Shown: positions 1 to 10,483 of the stretch, one piece after another
Numbering within the stretch: the first letter of the stretch is position 1
Layout of the letters: every line of letters starts with the position of its first letter
Origin: Fragilaria crotonensis
Lineage: Eukaryota; Bacillariophyta; Fragilariophyceae; Fragilariales; Fragilariaceae
DNA: 52,211 nucleotides
Direction: 5' to 3'
Assembly: GCA_022925895.1 (NCBI GenBank)
Contig: JAKSYS010000443.1
Coordinates: forward strand, 1 to 52,211
Position numbers and translations under genes: made by a program
Notes under the pieces: model-generated
What the model saw: only the letters and a program-made list of their open reading frames with translations
The model's database searches: none
What the model was told of the DNA's origin: nothing

Positions 1-359
1 GAATCCACTGGATTCCCAGAGTCGCCTCAGCTGTACTGTACCAGCCGAATGTATGTTGTGGGCGAGCGAGTAGTAACGTACTATAGTGCAAGTAGACCAG
101 TAGAATGCCACTGTAGAGTGTAAGGTCTCTAGCAGTGGCGTGGTGGGCTGAAACGCAGTAGTTAAGACGTTATGTATCCTAGGAGTCGGAAAACTCCCGG
201 ATGGATCGCTTTGCACAGGCAGCCCAAGTCGTCTGACGACGTTGCTAGTGTTTGGGTCGGGTGGCACTAGCAGAGTTGGGAGCCATATCATTCGGAGGCA
301 GACAGCTGGCAAAATCAAATCAAAAAGAAATAGTTGGGCCGGGTGTCGAGGGCAAACGA
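1..359. other. No gene seen (left edge)
   Basis: I see no supported gene here. The stretch lies beyond the 3' end of the minus-strand DIRS-like element whose recombinase ends at 360. It may hold that element's terminal repeat, but I could not match it to any other part of the window, so the element boundary is undefined. Confidence 0.4.
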
Positions 360-1498
360 TTAGTGGAAGTTTGGCATCACGCTAATGTCGTTGAGGGCGG
401 TGTTATGACGCCTGGAGGTGACGGCCAGATTACGGAGATAGGTCATGAAGGCGTTACTTTTCCAGCGGAGGAGGAATTTGATTTCCATTTCATTGAAGCC
501 GTTGGAGTACAGTGTGGCGCAGGCGCCCACACGAAAGGAATGGGCGGACCAAAGTTGAAGTTCTTTTTTGTGGCGAACAGGATCAAGGGCAAATAGGGTG
601 GAAGCAACTGCTCGGAGACTGCGTTCGACATCGGCGGTGGTGATGTTGAAGATAAGACTATCAGGGGAGTGGTCTCGGCGGTAGATGCTCAATGGAAGGT
701 CGGTGCGGGAGAGGCCCACGAGGCGGGAGTAACGAGTTAGGATTTGGAGGAAGGCTTTGACAAAGCAGAGGCGGATTAGAATGGTTGCGAACGAATAGTT
801 TCCATTCGCCGTTATCACCATTTTTTGCTCTTCGAAACGTAAGTGGATTTTTCCCACTGCGAAGGGGTAGCGACAGCGCTGGCGACGGTGACAGCGGCGC
901 CGGTGTCGGTGAACATTTGACGTCGGCGAGCGTGAAGGCGTAGGCATGGTGGAAGCGATTGCGATAGTAAGACGACATGGGGCACACGCTGTGCTCGGTT
1001 GGGCCCATTCGACGCCTCGGCAGCCTGCGTATAGGTTACACAGCGCCCAGTTTGCCATAGCAGCCGTAAGGCCGCATGGGTCCGTGGAGTTTGCTGCCTC
1101 AACAGCAAGCGCTTGGTACATAGGCAAGGTGAACGGTTCGCGCCGGTTAGGGACACTTTCCCAGCGGCGTTGCTCGGCAAGTACTTTCGCAATAACAGGA
1201 GCAAGTTGGGTATCCGCTGAGGAGACAAAACGAGGGTCGATCTCACGAAACCGACCCAGGAATTTGGCGATTCCGGTGAGGTACATATTAATGGTTGCCG
1301 CTTTGATGGACCGATTGTAGGCGTGGAGCCCGTGGCAAGGTGGGTGGCGTAGAGCCAGTTGGTAATGGCTCGCTCCTGGGATTTGGAGGCAAGCGTCCAG
1401 TCGTCGGTGAGGTTCAGATCATAACAAAACATGAAGTAGTGGAGTCTGCGGCTGCGAAGTGTCCTAAGGACTTTGGCAGAGGCGGGCTTTCCTGCCAT
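360..1498 (-). CDS. DIRS-like tyrosine recombinase
   Basis: The N-terminal SAM-like part appears in the frame near 1440-1330 (DLNLTDDWTLASKSQERAIT). The catalytic part continues in the frame starting at 1286 (MYLTGIAKFLGRFREIDPRF). The first catalytic Arg is in NLYAGCRGVEWAQ, the His-x-x-Arg pair in SAHSFRVGACATLY, and the nucleophilic Tyr in FMTYLRNLA, so R, HxxR and Y are all present. Between about 1010 and 800 the frame is lost several times; AFTLADVK, MFTDTGAAVTV, GKIHLRFEEQK and NGDNGEWKLF follow each other in three frames, each junction fitting one base missing from a run of A or G. The enzyme would integrate the element's circular cDNA. Stop is at 360. Confidence 0.75.
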
Positions 1499-1599
1499 TG
1501 TTCGATGAACAGCCGCGAGGCAAGGAGCGATAAGAGTTCGGGACTCGGGTGGAAATATCGAAAGAATGCGAGTCTCGGTGCCTTCGTGAATATCTGTTG

Positions 1600-1990
1600 G
1601 TGACGGTGCGAAGGGAGAGGGGGAGAGGGGGCGTGAGATAAAGTCAGCAAGATCATTAAGGTTGCCGGCAATGTGGTTGCAGTGGACCGCGAGGAGGTGC
1701 GCTCCAGGAGGTCAGCATAGACGCTGACAAAGAGTTGGCCTTTTTCCGACTTGGCAGAGACTTTATGCGCCCAATTCTGTGATGGCGAGTTGTCGGTGCG
1801 GATAAGGAGGCTTGCCAAGGCTGGGATACCAGTGGGAATAGCTTGCAGGGGTTCGTGGGTGTTTGGCTCTTCGGCGAGGGTGATGACGGCGGCGAGTTGG
1901 AGGATAACGACAATGAATTCCATGTTGATGTGCAAGCTCTTGGAGGTGGAGTGCCGAACGGGTGGTGTCGGACCAGATGATATCGAACCA
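1600..1990 (-). CDS. DIRS-like RNase H domain
   Basis: On the minus strand one frame reads INMEFIVVILQLAAVITLAEE followed by RTDNSPSQNWAHKVSAKSEK, with the catalytic-type Asp of the TDN motif; a second frame at 1631-1687 reads VHCNHIAGNLNDLADFISR, the usual closing motif of retroelement RNase H (N..AD..SR). The domain follows the RT and precedes the recombinase, as in DIRS elements, and would degrade RNA in the RNA:DNA hybrid. A frameshift near 1690-1720 separates the two halves. Confidence 0.7.
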
Positions 1991-2377
1991 GAACTCTAAG
2001 ACGTCGCAGTACGCTCCTCCACCGTGGAGACACGCGTCACCGATACTGGTGAACTGGGCGTCGCGGGGGACCGTATGGGCAATACATTTCCCAGAATGGC
2101 AAAATTTGCCATGTGAGTGTGGAGTTGGCGTAACTCGTATCGTACCGGCACTGAAATCGGCGTACGAGACTTGGACGACAGAGGAGCGTTGCCATATCTC
2201 GAGCGATCAGTGAGTCAACGCGGCAGTGGAGGTGCTTTGGGAGTTGCGCTCGGAAGTGATGTGTTTGGACACGCGCTTGTAATAACCTCGTATCTGGTTG
2301 AAACGAGCGTGGAGCGGCGCAGGGCGTTTTGAAAGGCAAAGAACATCGCGCGACCTTTGCGGTTGGCACGGGACGCG

Positions 2378-3796
2378 TCAGCAAGCTTGCCATGGAGTTG
2401 GCAGCTTCAAGAATGCTGTAATCTTTTTTGTGATCCAGGTTGCCAGAAGGTCGGCGAGGGCGGTGCGTTTGTCATCGGGAAGTCGGAAAAGGGTTCGGGT
2501 ATTGAACAACCATCCAACAACCCGCCGTAGGTGGCCGTAGGTGGAGTGGAACTTGTCCCAGGAGACAGGGTCAGGAATGCGGCCGTCAGGGTATCCGACA
2601 ATTTCGTAGAGGCTGATGATGCTGGCAGAGGCGGCACGCTCCATGAACTCGAAATGTCACCATACATGTTGTCATCAACATGGTGGTTATACCGAGGAGA
2701 TACGCTGACCGGTGGCGTCGAAAACACCGTGATAGAGTCTGCGATGGCGATAGCAAAGGTGGATCGCTCCTCGAGTGTGGCTGGGGCTTCAAAGCGGACG
2801 GGGGTAGGTAAATACGTGCTCTGTCAATGATGTCGTCGTGGTGCCACAAGTGCTGAGCAAGTTGTTGACGGGCTCGGGCGACGGGCTCCCAGTTGGAGGG
2901 ACTGGTATTATCGCCAAATGTGAGGCCTGTGTTCATGATTAGGGTATTGTTGGAGATCGCACTGTGCATTCCAACTAAGTTGGGGTTATACTTGATTCGG
3001 GGGAATGCACACTGGACATCATCGTCGCCGGTGTGGCGGTCATGGGTAGGGTATGATATGGCGAGATTCCAATGCCATTTGCAGAAGTGGTGGAAAGAGT
3101 CGGCGAAGTGGAAGAAGGCTCGTGGCACTTGTTTGTCCAATCGTTGATGGCGTATGCGCCGGGCCACGGGCGGAAACTACTGTCGGAGAGTGGGCGTGGT
3201 TTGCGGCGGTGGTGGAGCACATCGACGAGGCCTTGCGGTGAGAGATGGACGTTCAGGGCAAAGTGGACAAGCGCGGGATCCATTATAATGGTGAGGCCAC
3301 GTTTGCTTTGTTTGACGATGGTATCGGCGAACACGGCCTGGTTATCGGTAACCGATGTGTGGTTCCCATACTGCAGGTAGGCCTGGAAGTTTGATTCTGA
3401 TGCGGTGGCGTTGCAGAAGGCCGGGGCGCCGGTGGTGAGAATACGTTGGAGATCGGACCAGATGTCAGTGTCGATGATGGGGCGGAGCTTAGCTAAGATC
3501 TCAGGCGGGTTGAGGTGTGCATTCGTGTGGTGGCCGCCGATCCAGCGGACAACTGTAGCAACATCACCGTCGAAGTGGAGGAGGCAGGCAGAGGTCATGG
3601 TTTTCCAATCTTCGCGGATCGTGGTGACACTTTCCCAATCAGGTTGGAATCCTCGGAGGGGCGAAGTCGACGCCCGCATATTTTTTAAAAGTTGTTGCAG
3701 TTGGCGAGCGCGAAATGAAGCACGCTCGAGGTTTTGAGGTTGCGGCGTGAGAGGAAGCCGCTTTTGAAAACAGGGAGGAGGATGTGGCGGAAGCAT
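2378..3796 (-). CDS. DIRS-like reverse transcriptase domain (three frames)
   Basis: The RT domain is spread over three overlapping minus-strand frames. The frame from 3796 to about 3125 carries the fingers (ADTIVKQSKRGLTIIMDPA, then RRKPRPLSDSSFRPWPGAYA). The frame from about 3125 to 2810 carries the first palm motif (GDDDVQCAFPRIKYNPNL) and GLTFGDNTSPSNWEPVARAR. The next frame, near 2690, has the catalytic box as HVDDNMYGD. From about 2660 to 2378 the thumb/connection region continues (ASIISLYEIVGYPDGRIPDP). The VDD box and the order match DIRS-type RTs. The change near 3125 fits TTT read as TT, and that near 2665 fits GG read as G. The enzyme would copy the element's RNA into DNA. Confidence 0.75.
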
Positions 3797-5086
3797 TTTT
3801 CTGCGAAGAACGAAGTTGACAAGGAATCCTTACCAAAGTTTGGTCGAGTTGGACTTGGACGCTAGTGGGAAGGAGGGTACGGGCGAAAGTGTCGAGTTGG
3901 TGGTGAGCTGCTGGTGGTGGGAGGGCAATACGGTATTGAGGGAAAGGTACTGGAAGCGGGCGGTCCCAGGGGGGAAGGGGGCGGTGGTGCTTGAGGTGGG
4001 AGGACGGATCGGAGGTACTCAGAGTCGCGAGGTGGAAGCTCGTCCTCTAGAATAGGTGGCAAGGGCGGGGAGCAGACGTGATGGTGGGAGAGGCGAGGTC
4101 GCGGAGTAGTGGGGTCCAGTGGTTTATTGTGGTATGCTGATGGCTCCTCTGGGAGTTGGTGCGATGTGCACGAACGTGGTACGGGCTGGTCGAACAGCGT
4201 ACTAGAGGTTGAGGGGTGCTGGAGACGGATAGTGGGGAGGAAAAGGGGGCCCTCCTGGGAGGCTTCTGCCAGGTGGAGGGGAGCAGTTGTCGGGCAAGGG
4301 GTGAGTGCAGCTGTGAGGCGTATGCTTTGGGGTTAAATTCTTGTTTGGGACTAAGATTAATTACCTGCACTGGCGCTGCTGGCTCCCCAAGTAGCGCCGG
4401 CGGAAGACCATTCAATGTTGGCTTGCGCGGCGACCCATGTTTGGAGCTTTGCTTTGGTTGGCGGGGGACCGTGGAGAGTTGGGTGGGAAGTGGTAGAAGT
4501 TGCAAGGGTTCAGCAGGCATTGCTTTCCCTCGTATGCGCTGCGGCGCACATGAGGGTGAATTGGTTAGGCTTGGTTGGGTGAGGGAAGATGGCGCCCGGA
4601 TGAGGTAGCTTGATGTTCTGTTCCCCGACGATCTTTAAGATCGTTTTCCTGCAAGGGCCTGTGGACCGTGGCCGTGGGCTGCAGTGGAGAGGGTTTCGGT
4701 TGTGGCTGTCATGACTTGGGCGGTTGGACGAAGGAACATGGGAGCCGCCGGTGGGAGGAGAAATACGCTGGCGGGAAGACGGGTTGGGGTTGTCACCAGC
4801 GGGGTTGTTTGCTTCTCTTTTTTGGGCGAGTCTCTTGTGAGTTGCTCAGGGTGGAAAAACTTATATGTTAGGGGACGAGGTTGTAGTGACCCGCGGCCAT
4901 AGTCAGGACAGTACTCTGTAACGTGCGACGCAGTTCGATGCCTTGTTGCATGGCGAGGTGAAGATTTTATGGGAGATGATGATGCCGGTCGAGAGGGCCG
5001 AGCGGTAGCCTGGTTTCCTTGCCTCGGCCGCGAAGCGGCCAGTGTAGACCGGCCAGTGAAGATTGGATGTGGATCGATGAATTTTT

Positions 5087-5788
5087 TCAAATGCAAGGAT
5101 TTCGAGGCCAGATAGCAGGGGGGGCGTTGGCGTCGAACGTTGCGATAGCATTGATGAGGCCAAAGAAGTTGCCAATAAGTTCGTGGACGTCAGCGAGGGA
5201 ACCCATTTTCCCCATGTGGTATAGGTCGGTGGTTTTTGCCTGGAGTTTGGATTTGTCCTCTTCGACTTGCTCCTGGCGAACTAACATCAACTCGCCCTCC
5301 ATTCGGGATTTGTAAAGGATGCTCCAGGTGCGGGGTGAGGCGAGATGGTGGATTCCGAAGTGGGTTTTGATGCCATCCGGGTGGAGGACGGTGGGTTGGT
5401 GTGCCCATGTGCCAGAGCGGAGGGCGGCGACGAGGGGCTGGTCAAACATGCGGGGGATTAGGTTGCAGGCGGCGGCGAATCGAGTATCTTGGGTACTGAG
5501 CGTGGCCGAGGTTTCTTCGATGAGATCCTGCATGGCTTTGGTAGCTTTGGAGTTCTTGTTAGCCTGCAGGACGCCTTTGACGAAAAGGGGGTTGAGCTCG
5601 GCTTTGACCAGTGTAGTTTTGGTGGTGCCGTCGGACTGGAGGACTTCGTGGACGGACGCGAGGAGGAGTTGGTAGAAGTGGACGACCTCTTCGGCTTCGG
5701 TTTGGCGTTCACGTTCGGTACTGGTGAGACTCTTGGAATTGGTGATGGCCTTTGAGAGGCCGTCAATAATGGCAGTCATGTCAGACAC
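5087..5788 (-). CDS. DIRS-like element gag-like protein, second part
   Basis: The frame starts MSDMTAIIDGLSKAIT and reads about 230 residues of helical, charged sequence with a likely coiled coil (LMLVRQEQVEEDKSKLQAK) and a small hydrophobic segment (ELIGNFFGLINAIATF). It has no recognised domain. It lies directly downstream of the other gag-like frame (33 bp apart) and upstream of the RT, so a structural or nucleic-acid-binding role in the retrotransposon particle is inferred from position only. It could also be a separate ORF of the element rather than a continuation of the first frame. Confidence 0.5.
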   Translation of the reverse strand: MSDMTAIIDGLSKAITNSKSLTSTERERQTEAEEVVHFYQLLLASVHEVLQSDGTTKTTLVKAELNPLFVKGVLQANKNSKATKAMQDLIEETSATLSTQDTRFAAACNLIPRMFDQPLVAALRSGTWAHQPTVLHPDGIKTHFGIHHLASPRTWSILYKSRMEGELMLVRQEQVEEDKSKLQAKTTDLYHMGKMGSLADVHELIGNFFGLINAIATFDANAPPAIWPRNPCI

Positions 5789-5820
5789 GGACGTCGGGGA
5801 GTGGGTGGTTGTTTCGGTGG

Positions 5821-6765
5821 CTACGGTGGCGGCTGGTGGTGGGTGGCGAGGAGGAGTGCAAGGGGTGGAGGCGCTGCCGTAGGAGATGATAGCACGCTCC
5901 TTTTCCAGAAGAGTACCTGATTACGGTCTGGTAGAGGGGTCGTCTGGCGTGAGGTAGGTGATGCTGGTTGTGAAGTGGGAGGAAAGGTCGCGGTCGGTGG
6001 CGTCGAAGTCGGCTTTCTCGATGTTGTCGTAGTCGAAAAGAGTATCGTGGCCGTGGATAGAGTGGTTCTGGAGGTGGTCGATGCCGTAGAGCATGGCAGT
6101 TTTCCACATTTCGAATGCAGGGAAGTTGTGACAGTGGTGCCGGTGGACGTGGGGGCGGTAGTACTGGCGCGGGGAGGATGGAATAACCTCCTGGGAAGGG
6201 AAGACTTTTGGAAACAAGGCGAAGCACGGCGCGACACTGGGATCGTTAACTTCGATGAAGATACGGTCGGGGCCGGCTTGTTCGGCCTCGGTTCCGTCAG
6301 CTGGCGGGGGCCTTCTTCGCTTAATGGGTCAGACGCAGAGGCTGGTAGATGGAAGGTTTCGATGGCCACGGCCTTAGAGGTTGCGACACTAATTACGTGG
6401 CCCTTGATGTCTTGCATTCCGATGGTGACTGGGCAGATGATGTCGAGTGCGTCGCCAAGGCTGCCGGCAAGGAGATTTTCCTTGGTGGTAGGGTGGGTTG
6501 CTGGGTGCGGGCAAGAGAGTACGGCGAGCTCGTTGCTGGTGGTTTTGAAGAATCCAATCTGCTTAACAAGGCCCGAGTCGCACATGTTAATGAGACGGGT
6601 GATGGCTGGGCATGCTTTGTTGAGAGTATCCGAGAGACGTGTAGCTTGGTCGGGATCAGGGGGGTAAGCCGTGGAAAAACTGTTCAAGTTGGCGTGCGTA
6701 GCGGCCTGGAAGGCCAGGTCACGGAGGGTGAGGGGTTGTGGTGCGGTTGTGGCGTCGGTTGACAT
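5821..6765 (-). CDS. DIRS-like element gag-like protein, N-terminal part
   Basis: This is the first reading frame of the DIRS-like element, starting at an ATG at 6765 (MSTDATTAPQPLTL). The first ~180 residues have the look of a real globular protein (a run of hydrophobic helices around RLINMCDSGLVKQIGFFK). After about 6230 the frame turns into Pro/Thr/Ser-rich nonsense, while the frame covering 6217-5921 becomes protein-like (FPAFEMWKTAMLYGIDHLQ, then ITYLTPDD), so a frameshift near 6215-6230 is likely. I recognise no named domain. The gag role is inferred only from its place upstream of RT in the element. No zinc knuckle is visible. Confidence 0.5.
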   Translation of the reverse strand: MSTDATTAPQPLTLRDLAFQAATHANLNSFSTAYPPDPDQATRLSDTLNKACPAITRLINMCDSGLVKQIGFFKTTSNELAVLSCPHPATHPTTKENLLAGSLGDALDIICPVTIGMQDIKGHVISVATSKAVAIETFHLPASASDPLSEEGPRQLTEPRPNKPAPTVSSSKLTIPVSRRASPCFQKSSLPRRLFHPPRASTTAPTSTGTTVTTSLHSKCGKLPCSTASTTSRTTLSTATILFSTTTTSRKPTSTPPTATFPPTSQPASPTSRQTTPLPDRNQVLFWKRSVLSSPTAAPPPLALLLATHHQPPP

Positions 6766-8500
6766 GGTCGAGGATTCTTAGGGACAGCCGGTATTCGTGA
6801 TGTGGGAGGGTTGAATTGTGAGCACCCGTGGGGATACGCACCCTTGGGAACAGCGGGAGTGTGGGGCACCACCGGGGTGGTGTGGGTGCGGTCGGTGTAC
6901 ACACATGATGGAAAAGTTAGTGGGGATCTTCATTGTTCGAGAGGAGGAGGTGGCTTGTTTTGGGCGGGGCTAGGGAGTCAGGGTATAGGTGGTTAGGGAT
7001 GTTGGGTGTGGTGGTGGTGGGTTAGTTAGAGGCGGAATTTTAAAGAAAGGAGTTGCTCGTGCGTGGAAATTTGGGAGTAGGGGATAGGTGGAGGCGGAGT
7101 CGGAGGTGATTTAGTGGGTTTGCTGGTTAAATTTTTGGGGGGGCTACTAGGGGTCAAACGCAGTGGCGGGGACCAAAAGAGAGAGAGGCGTGCAACGTCA
7201 CAGGTTGGCCACGGGGCAGGGAGTGGAGTGGAATGGGTGGTCGAGGGCGTCTAATGGTGTTTGGGCTAGCTAGGCAGGTGCCATCGTGGCACGCCGGGTA
7301 TTTAGCATGGGTGACGACTAGCGCTTATCAGGACTATAGCCACACATCATGTAGCAAAACGTGACGGTATGGAACGGGGTGGTATATGGATGGTGCTAGA
7401 GTGGGGTGCTAATGTTAGTAGGTGATAGCAGCAGGGTACTATGGCTGGGTTCAGGCGGTTGTCGCCGCTGGGAAGCTGCAGAGTTTCGGGTATAGGAGGG
7501 CATGGTCGGATTTGTTGTAGAAGGAGGTGCTCAGTGGGTTGTAGGCCTGTGCCGGTATCCTGGGACAGCATGCGTGGCTACAAAGTGCCTCGTGCAGGGC
7601 CAGGGGCGGGAAAGGGCGGATGCGTCCTCCGCGGGAGAGGTTAGTGGTGGGTAGTCAGGGGAGGTGCGGTGCATGCCGGTGGTGGCGTTTTTGTTTGGGG
7701 GTGGTGGCGGGTTGGCAACCCATGGTGCGGTTGATGGTGCAATCGAGCGATGCCATACGCGTGGCGCGGTCGATGCGAGGGTGGGTGGATTGGTGCGGTG
7801 GTGGTGGTGTGGTGTAATTGGTGTGGGTGCTAGTAGGCAAAGAGCGCGAAAAATGACCAGGCAGATATAACATCACCATGGTCACCGAATCGATCAATTG
7901 CGAAACAAGTGAGCAATACTTCCATCCAGAGTCTATCCTTTACTGTCGGTAGGATTTGTTCGGTTGAGATCCTGCCGACCTGTCCTGGGCCGTCCTTTTC
8001 CACTACGTAGCGACTAGACTGTAGGTAGCAGTCCAGTAGGGTTTGTGTCCCTACTGCCGGTACATTGCCTAGAGTCTTATCTGCAACTATATGCTATATG
8101 TCATAGTCTAACGCAGATATCTTACATCTGGTACTCCAGTACTACTAGTACTGGACTACCAAGCAGCCAAGCAGTCCTCAGAGTAAAAGGGAATGTTATT
8201 CGTGTCATCAAATCTCTCCAAACAACGCACAAATCTCAACATCAAATTGAAGTTCCGTCGTATGCGCTTTATGCACTACCATCCATTATTTTCCTTTGAA
8301 GGAAGTTTATCTCGGCGGTTTCAAATACCGTTAGCATATTACTGTGTAGCCTCTCTAGTAGAGCGGCCAGATGGTGTCTGGATATGGTTTACTACGTATA
8401 TTCATATGCACGAACGAATATCGTATGTTTCACATCACCATCATGTCTACGACCGTCCTCTCATACTTTGATGTTTTAACTTACATCCCCCAAGATCAGC
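6766..8500. other. Non-coding stretch: G-rich element flank, then gene upstream region
   Basis: No supported gene. From 6766 to about 7850 the plus strand is strikingly G/T-rich with GGTGGTGG stretches, the same strand bias as the DIRS-like element, so this is probably its 5' non-coding part. From about 7870 to 8500 the composition becomes balanced; this is the upstream region of the methyltransferase gene. I see no clear TATA box. Confidence 0.4.
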
Positions 8501-10357
8501 ATGACAACGACACGTCGTGTGCCGAGCGTCGTTGCTGTTATTGTTCTGATGGTCCTTGCCGACACGAAAAGTACAATGTTGCTACTACGCGGTTGTCAGG
8601 TCTCTGCCTGGATGGGATCAAGACTGCAACATCGTCATCATCAACAACTACGACGGAATGTCATGATGGGACTGTCGTCACGCGTGTCGACTGTTAATTT
8701 AGCAGCAGCAGAACGACGAATGAAACGACTTTCATCATCCTTATGTTTATCTTCCGACGTCCAACAGGAGCAAGGGCAAGAGTGGACAGGCACGATTTCT
8801 TCCACACCAGCAGCCGCCATTGCACCTCCGAGCGTCGTTGTGGTCAAGCGCAACAGACAGAGTTTGGAATTTCGCAAAGGCAGCCAATTGGTCTTTGAGG
8901 GCGCCATTTCCTACACATCTGGGATGCCCTTGCAAATGGCTGACCTCGTTCAAGTGTGGGTCGAAGCTCCTGACTCGGATGGTATTGTTTCAGACGACAA
9001 GTCATCATCATCCAAATCAAGCAAATCCAAAAAGAAGACTAGTAGACAACAAAAATCGACAACGTCTTCCGGCACTTCAGCTCCAGCATATCCACATTAC
9101 GGACCGAATGACGACCAACCTCCTAAACCGAATCAGCTCATTGGATGGGGTGTCTACAATCCATCATCACTCTATCGCGTCCGAATTCTATGCCATGCCA
9201 ATCTGGACATTGCCCTTTCCAAGACAATTACCCAAATGACGAAAGCAACAACAACAACAACAACAACAACACAAGGGGATGGTACAATGACAGCAGAAAA
9301 AGTTGTCACACCAATACGGACCATTCTGCGTCACAAACTCCTTGCTGCCATGGAAACTCGAAAAGCGTTGGGATTGCCATCGTCGAATAGTTCTACTTCC
9401 ACAATTACCAACACGTATCGTTTGGTCAATGGTGAAGGTGATGGCCTTTCTGGCCTTGCCATTGACGTGCTGAACAACTTAGTCGTCATCATGTCATCGG
9501 CTGCATGGTGCGAAGCTCATCGAAGAGACATTGTGGCGGTCGTCGAGGAACTCACGTCTCGTCAAGTCCTATGGAAGACCACACCGAGTCGACTGAAACA
9601 AGATGGTTGGGAACTTGGGAAGGACGACACGGACGACGAATCCTCCACAACGCAAGATGCGTCGACGGCTGTCATTCTGCAAGAATCTGGTGTTTTGTAC
9701 CGTGCCTATCCCTACCAAGATGGTCAAAAGACGGGAGTCTACTGCGATCAACGCGACAACAAGTATCAGTTGGCCATGCTTTGCCAGGGTAAGAGCGTAT
9801 TGGATCTGTGCTGTTATCATGGTGGATTCTCCTTGACCGCCAAACTTTTGGGTGGCGCCAAACACTGCACCGGTGTCGACAGCTCCCAAGATGCCATTGA
9901 TGTGTGTCGTGAAAATGCACAGCTAAACGGCATTGCGGATGAAGATATGGAGTTCATCCGCGACGATGTTGACAACTTCATGAAATTAGCAGCAGCTGAC
10001 CAGTCTAACAAGTTTTGGGACGTGATTGTCCTCGACCCACCCAAATTGGCACCCTCCGTCTCTGGCTTGGACCGTGCTTCCCGAAAGTACCATTCCTTGA
10101 ACCGCGATGCCCTCAAATTGATCAATCCGACAGACGGTGGTCTCTTTTTGACCTGCACATGTTCAGCCGCCATGACACAGAAGGACGGCGGGCAATTCTT
10201 TCTCGAGACGGTCCAACAGGCGGCCCTGTCGGCCGGCCGTCGAATCACTCTACTGCGTACCAGCGGCGCCGCCGCATGTCACACCCAAAGTCCAGCTAGT
10301 TATCCCGCGGGAGCCTACCTGACCGCCGCACTCTTTCATGTGGCAGCAAAAGAATGA
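8501..10357 (+). CDS. RlmI-type 23S rRNA (cytosine-C5) methyltransferase homolog, probably organelle-targeted
   Basis: A 618-residue class I SAM-dependent methyltransferase of the RlmI/RlmK (COG1092) type. Bacterial RlmI makes m5C1962 in 23S rRNA. Residues 1-45 form a hydrophobic, Arg-containing leader (VVAVIVLMVLADT) that looks like a signal or organelle-targeting sequence. A PUA-like part follows (LEFRKGSQLVFEGAI to about 145), interrupted by a Ser/Lys-rich insertion at about 168-190 and a Thr run at about 249-257. The region YRAYPYQDGQKTGVYCDQRD matches the family's GxKTGxYxDQR motif. The SAM motif is DLCCYHGGF at 435-443, with GVDSSQDAIDVCRENA after it; DPPK lies at 512-515; the catalytic-type Cys is in FLTCTCSAAM. 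It is longer than bacterial RlmI (~396 aa) because of the leader and insertions. It converges with phosphoketolase, with 126 bp between the coding ends. No introns are needed. A mitochondrial or plastid ribosome target is inferred. Confidence 0.85.
   Translation: MTTTRRVPSVVAVIVLMVLADTKSTMLLLRGCQVSAWMGSRLQHRHHQQLRRNVMMGLSSRVSTVNLAAAERRMKRLSSSLCLSSDVQQEQGQEWTGTISSTPAAAIAPPSVVVVKRNRQSLEFRKGSQLVFEGAISYTSGMPLQMADLVQVWVEAPDSDGIVSDDKSSSSKSSKSKKKTSRQQKSTTSSGTSAPAYPHYGPNDDQPPKPNQLIGWGVYNPSSLYRVRILCHANLDIALSKTITQMTKATTTTTTTTQGDGTMTAEKVVTPIRTILRHKLLAAMETRKALGLPSSNSSTSTITNTYRLVNGEGDGLSGLAIDVLNNLVVIMSSAAWCEAHRRDIVAVVEELTSRQVLWKTTPSRLKQDGWELGKDDTDDESSTTQDASTAVILQESGVLYRAYPYQDGQKTGVYCDQRDNKYQLAMLCQGKSVLDLCCYHGGFSLTAKLLGGAKHCTGVDSSQDAIDVCRENAQLNGIADEDMEFIRDDVDNFMKLAAADQSNKFWDVIVLDPPKLAPSVSGLDRASRKYHSLNRDALKLINPTDGGLFLTCTCSAAMTQKDGGQFFLETVQQAALSAGRRITLLRTSGAAACHTQSPASYPAGAYLTAALFHVAAKE
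9246..9273 (+). repeat. (CAA)n microsatellite inside the methyltransferase gene
   Basis: A run of CAA/ACA triplets that codes for consecutive Thr residues in the insertion between the PUA-like and catalytic parts of the methyltransferase. Length polymorphism here would stay in frame. Confidence 0.85.
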
Positions 10358-10483
10358 GTGTACACATGATTATCCATGTGTGAGTATGTTGTGGTCAGTC
10401 TTTGTGTGTGCGAGAACGTGCTGCAAAAACGAACTAAGTACCGAGTTATCATTTGTCATTCACAGTGATCAGTGCTTCACGTT

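Larger units (their letters stand above)
360..6765 (-). mobile_element. DIRS-like tyrosine-recombinase retrotransposon, multiply frameshifted
   Basis: Read on the minus strand, the order is gag-like region, reverse transcriptase, RNase H, tyrosine recombinase, which is the DIRS/Ngaro-type order (YR retrotransposons integrate with a tyrosine recombinase instead of a DDE integrase). Each domain is split over two or three frames. Several breaks can be explained by a single missing base in a short run (near 840, 855, 915, 2665 and 3125), so the element may be intact in the organism. Terminal repeats were not identified, so the outer limits are those of the coding part only. The plus strand stays G-rich up to about 7850, which suggests the element's 5' non-coding part reaches that far. 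Residues 3797-5086 between gag-like and RT parts code for low-complexity Pro/Ser/Arg-rich stretches I cannot assign. Confidence 0.75.
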
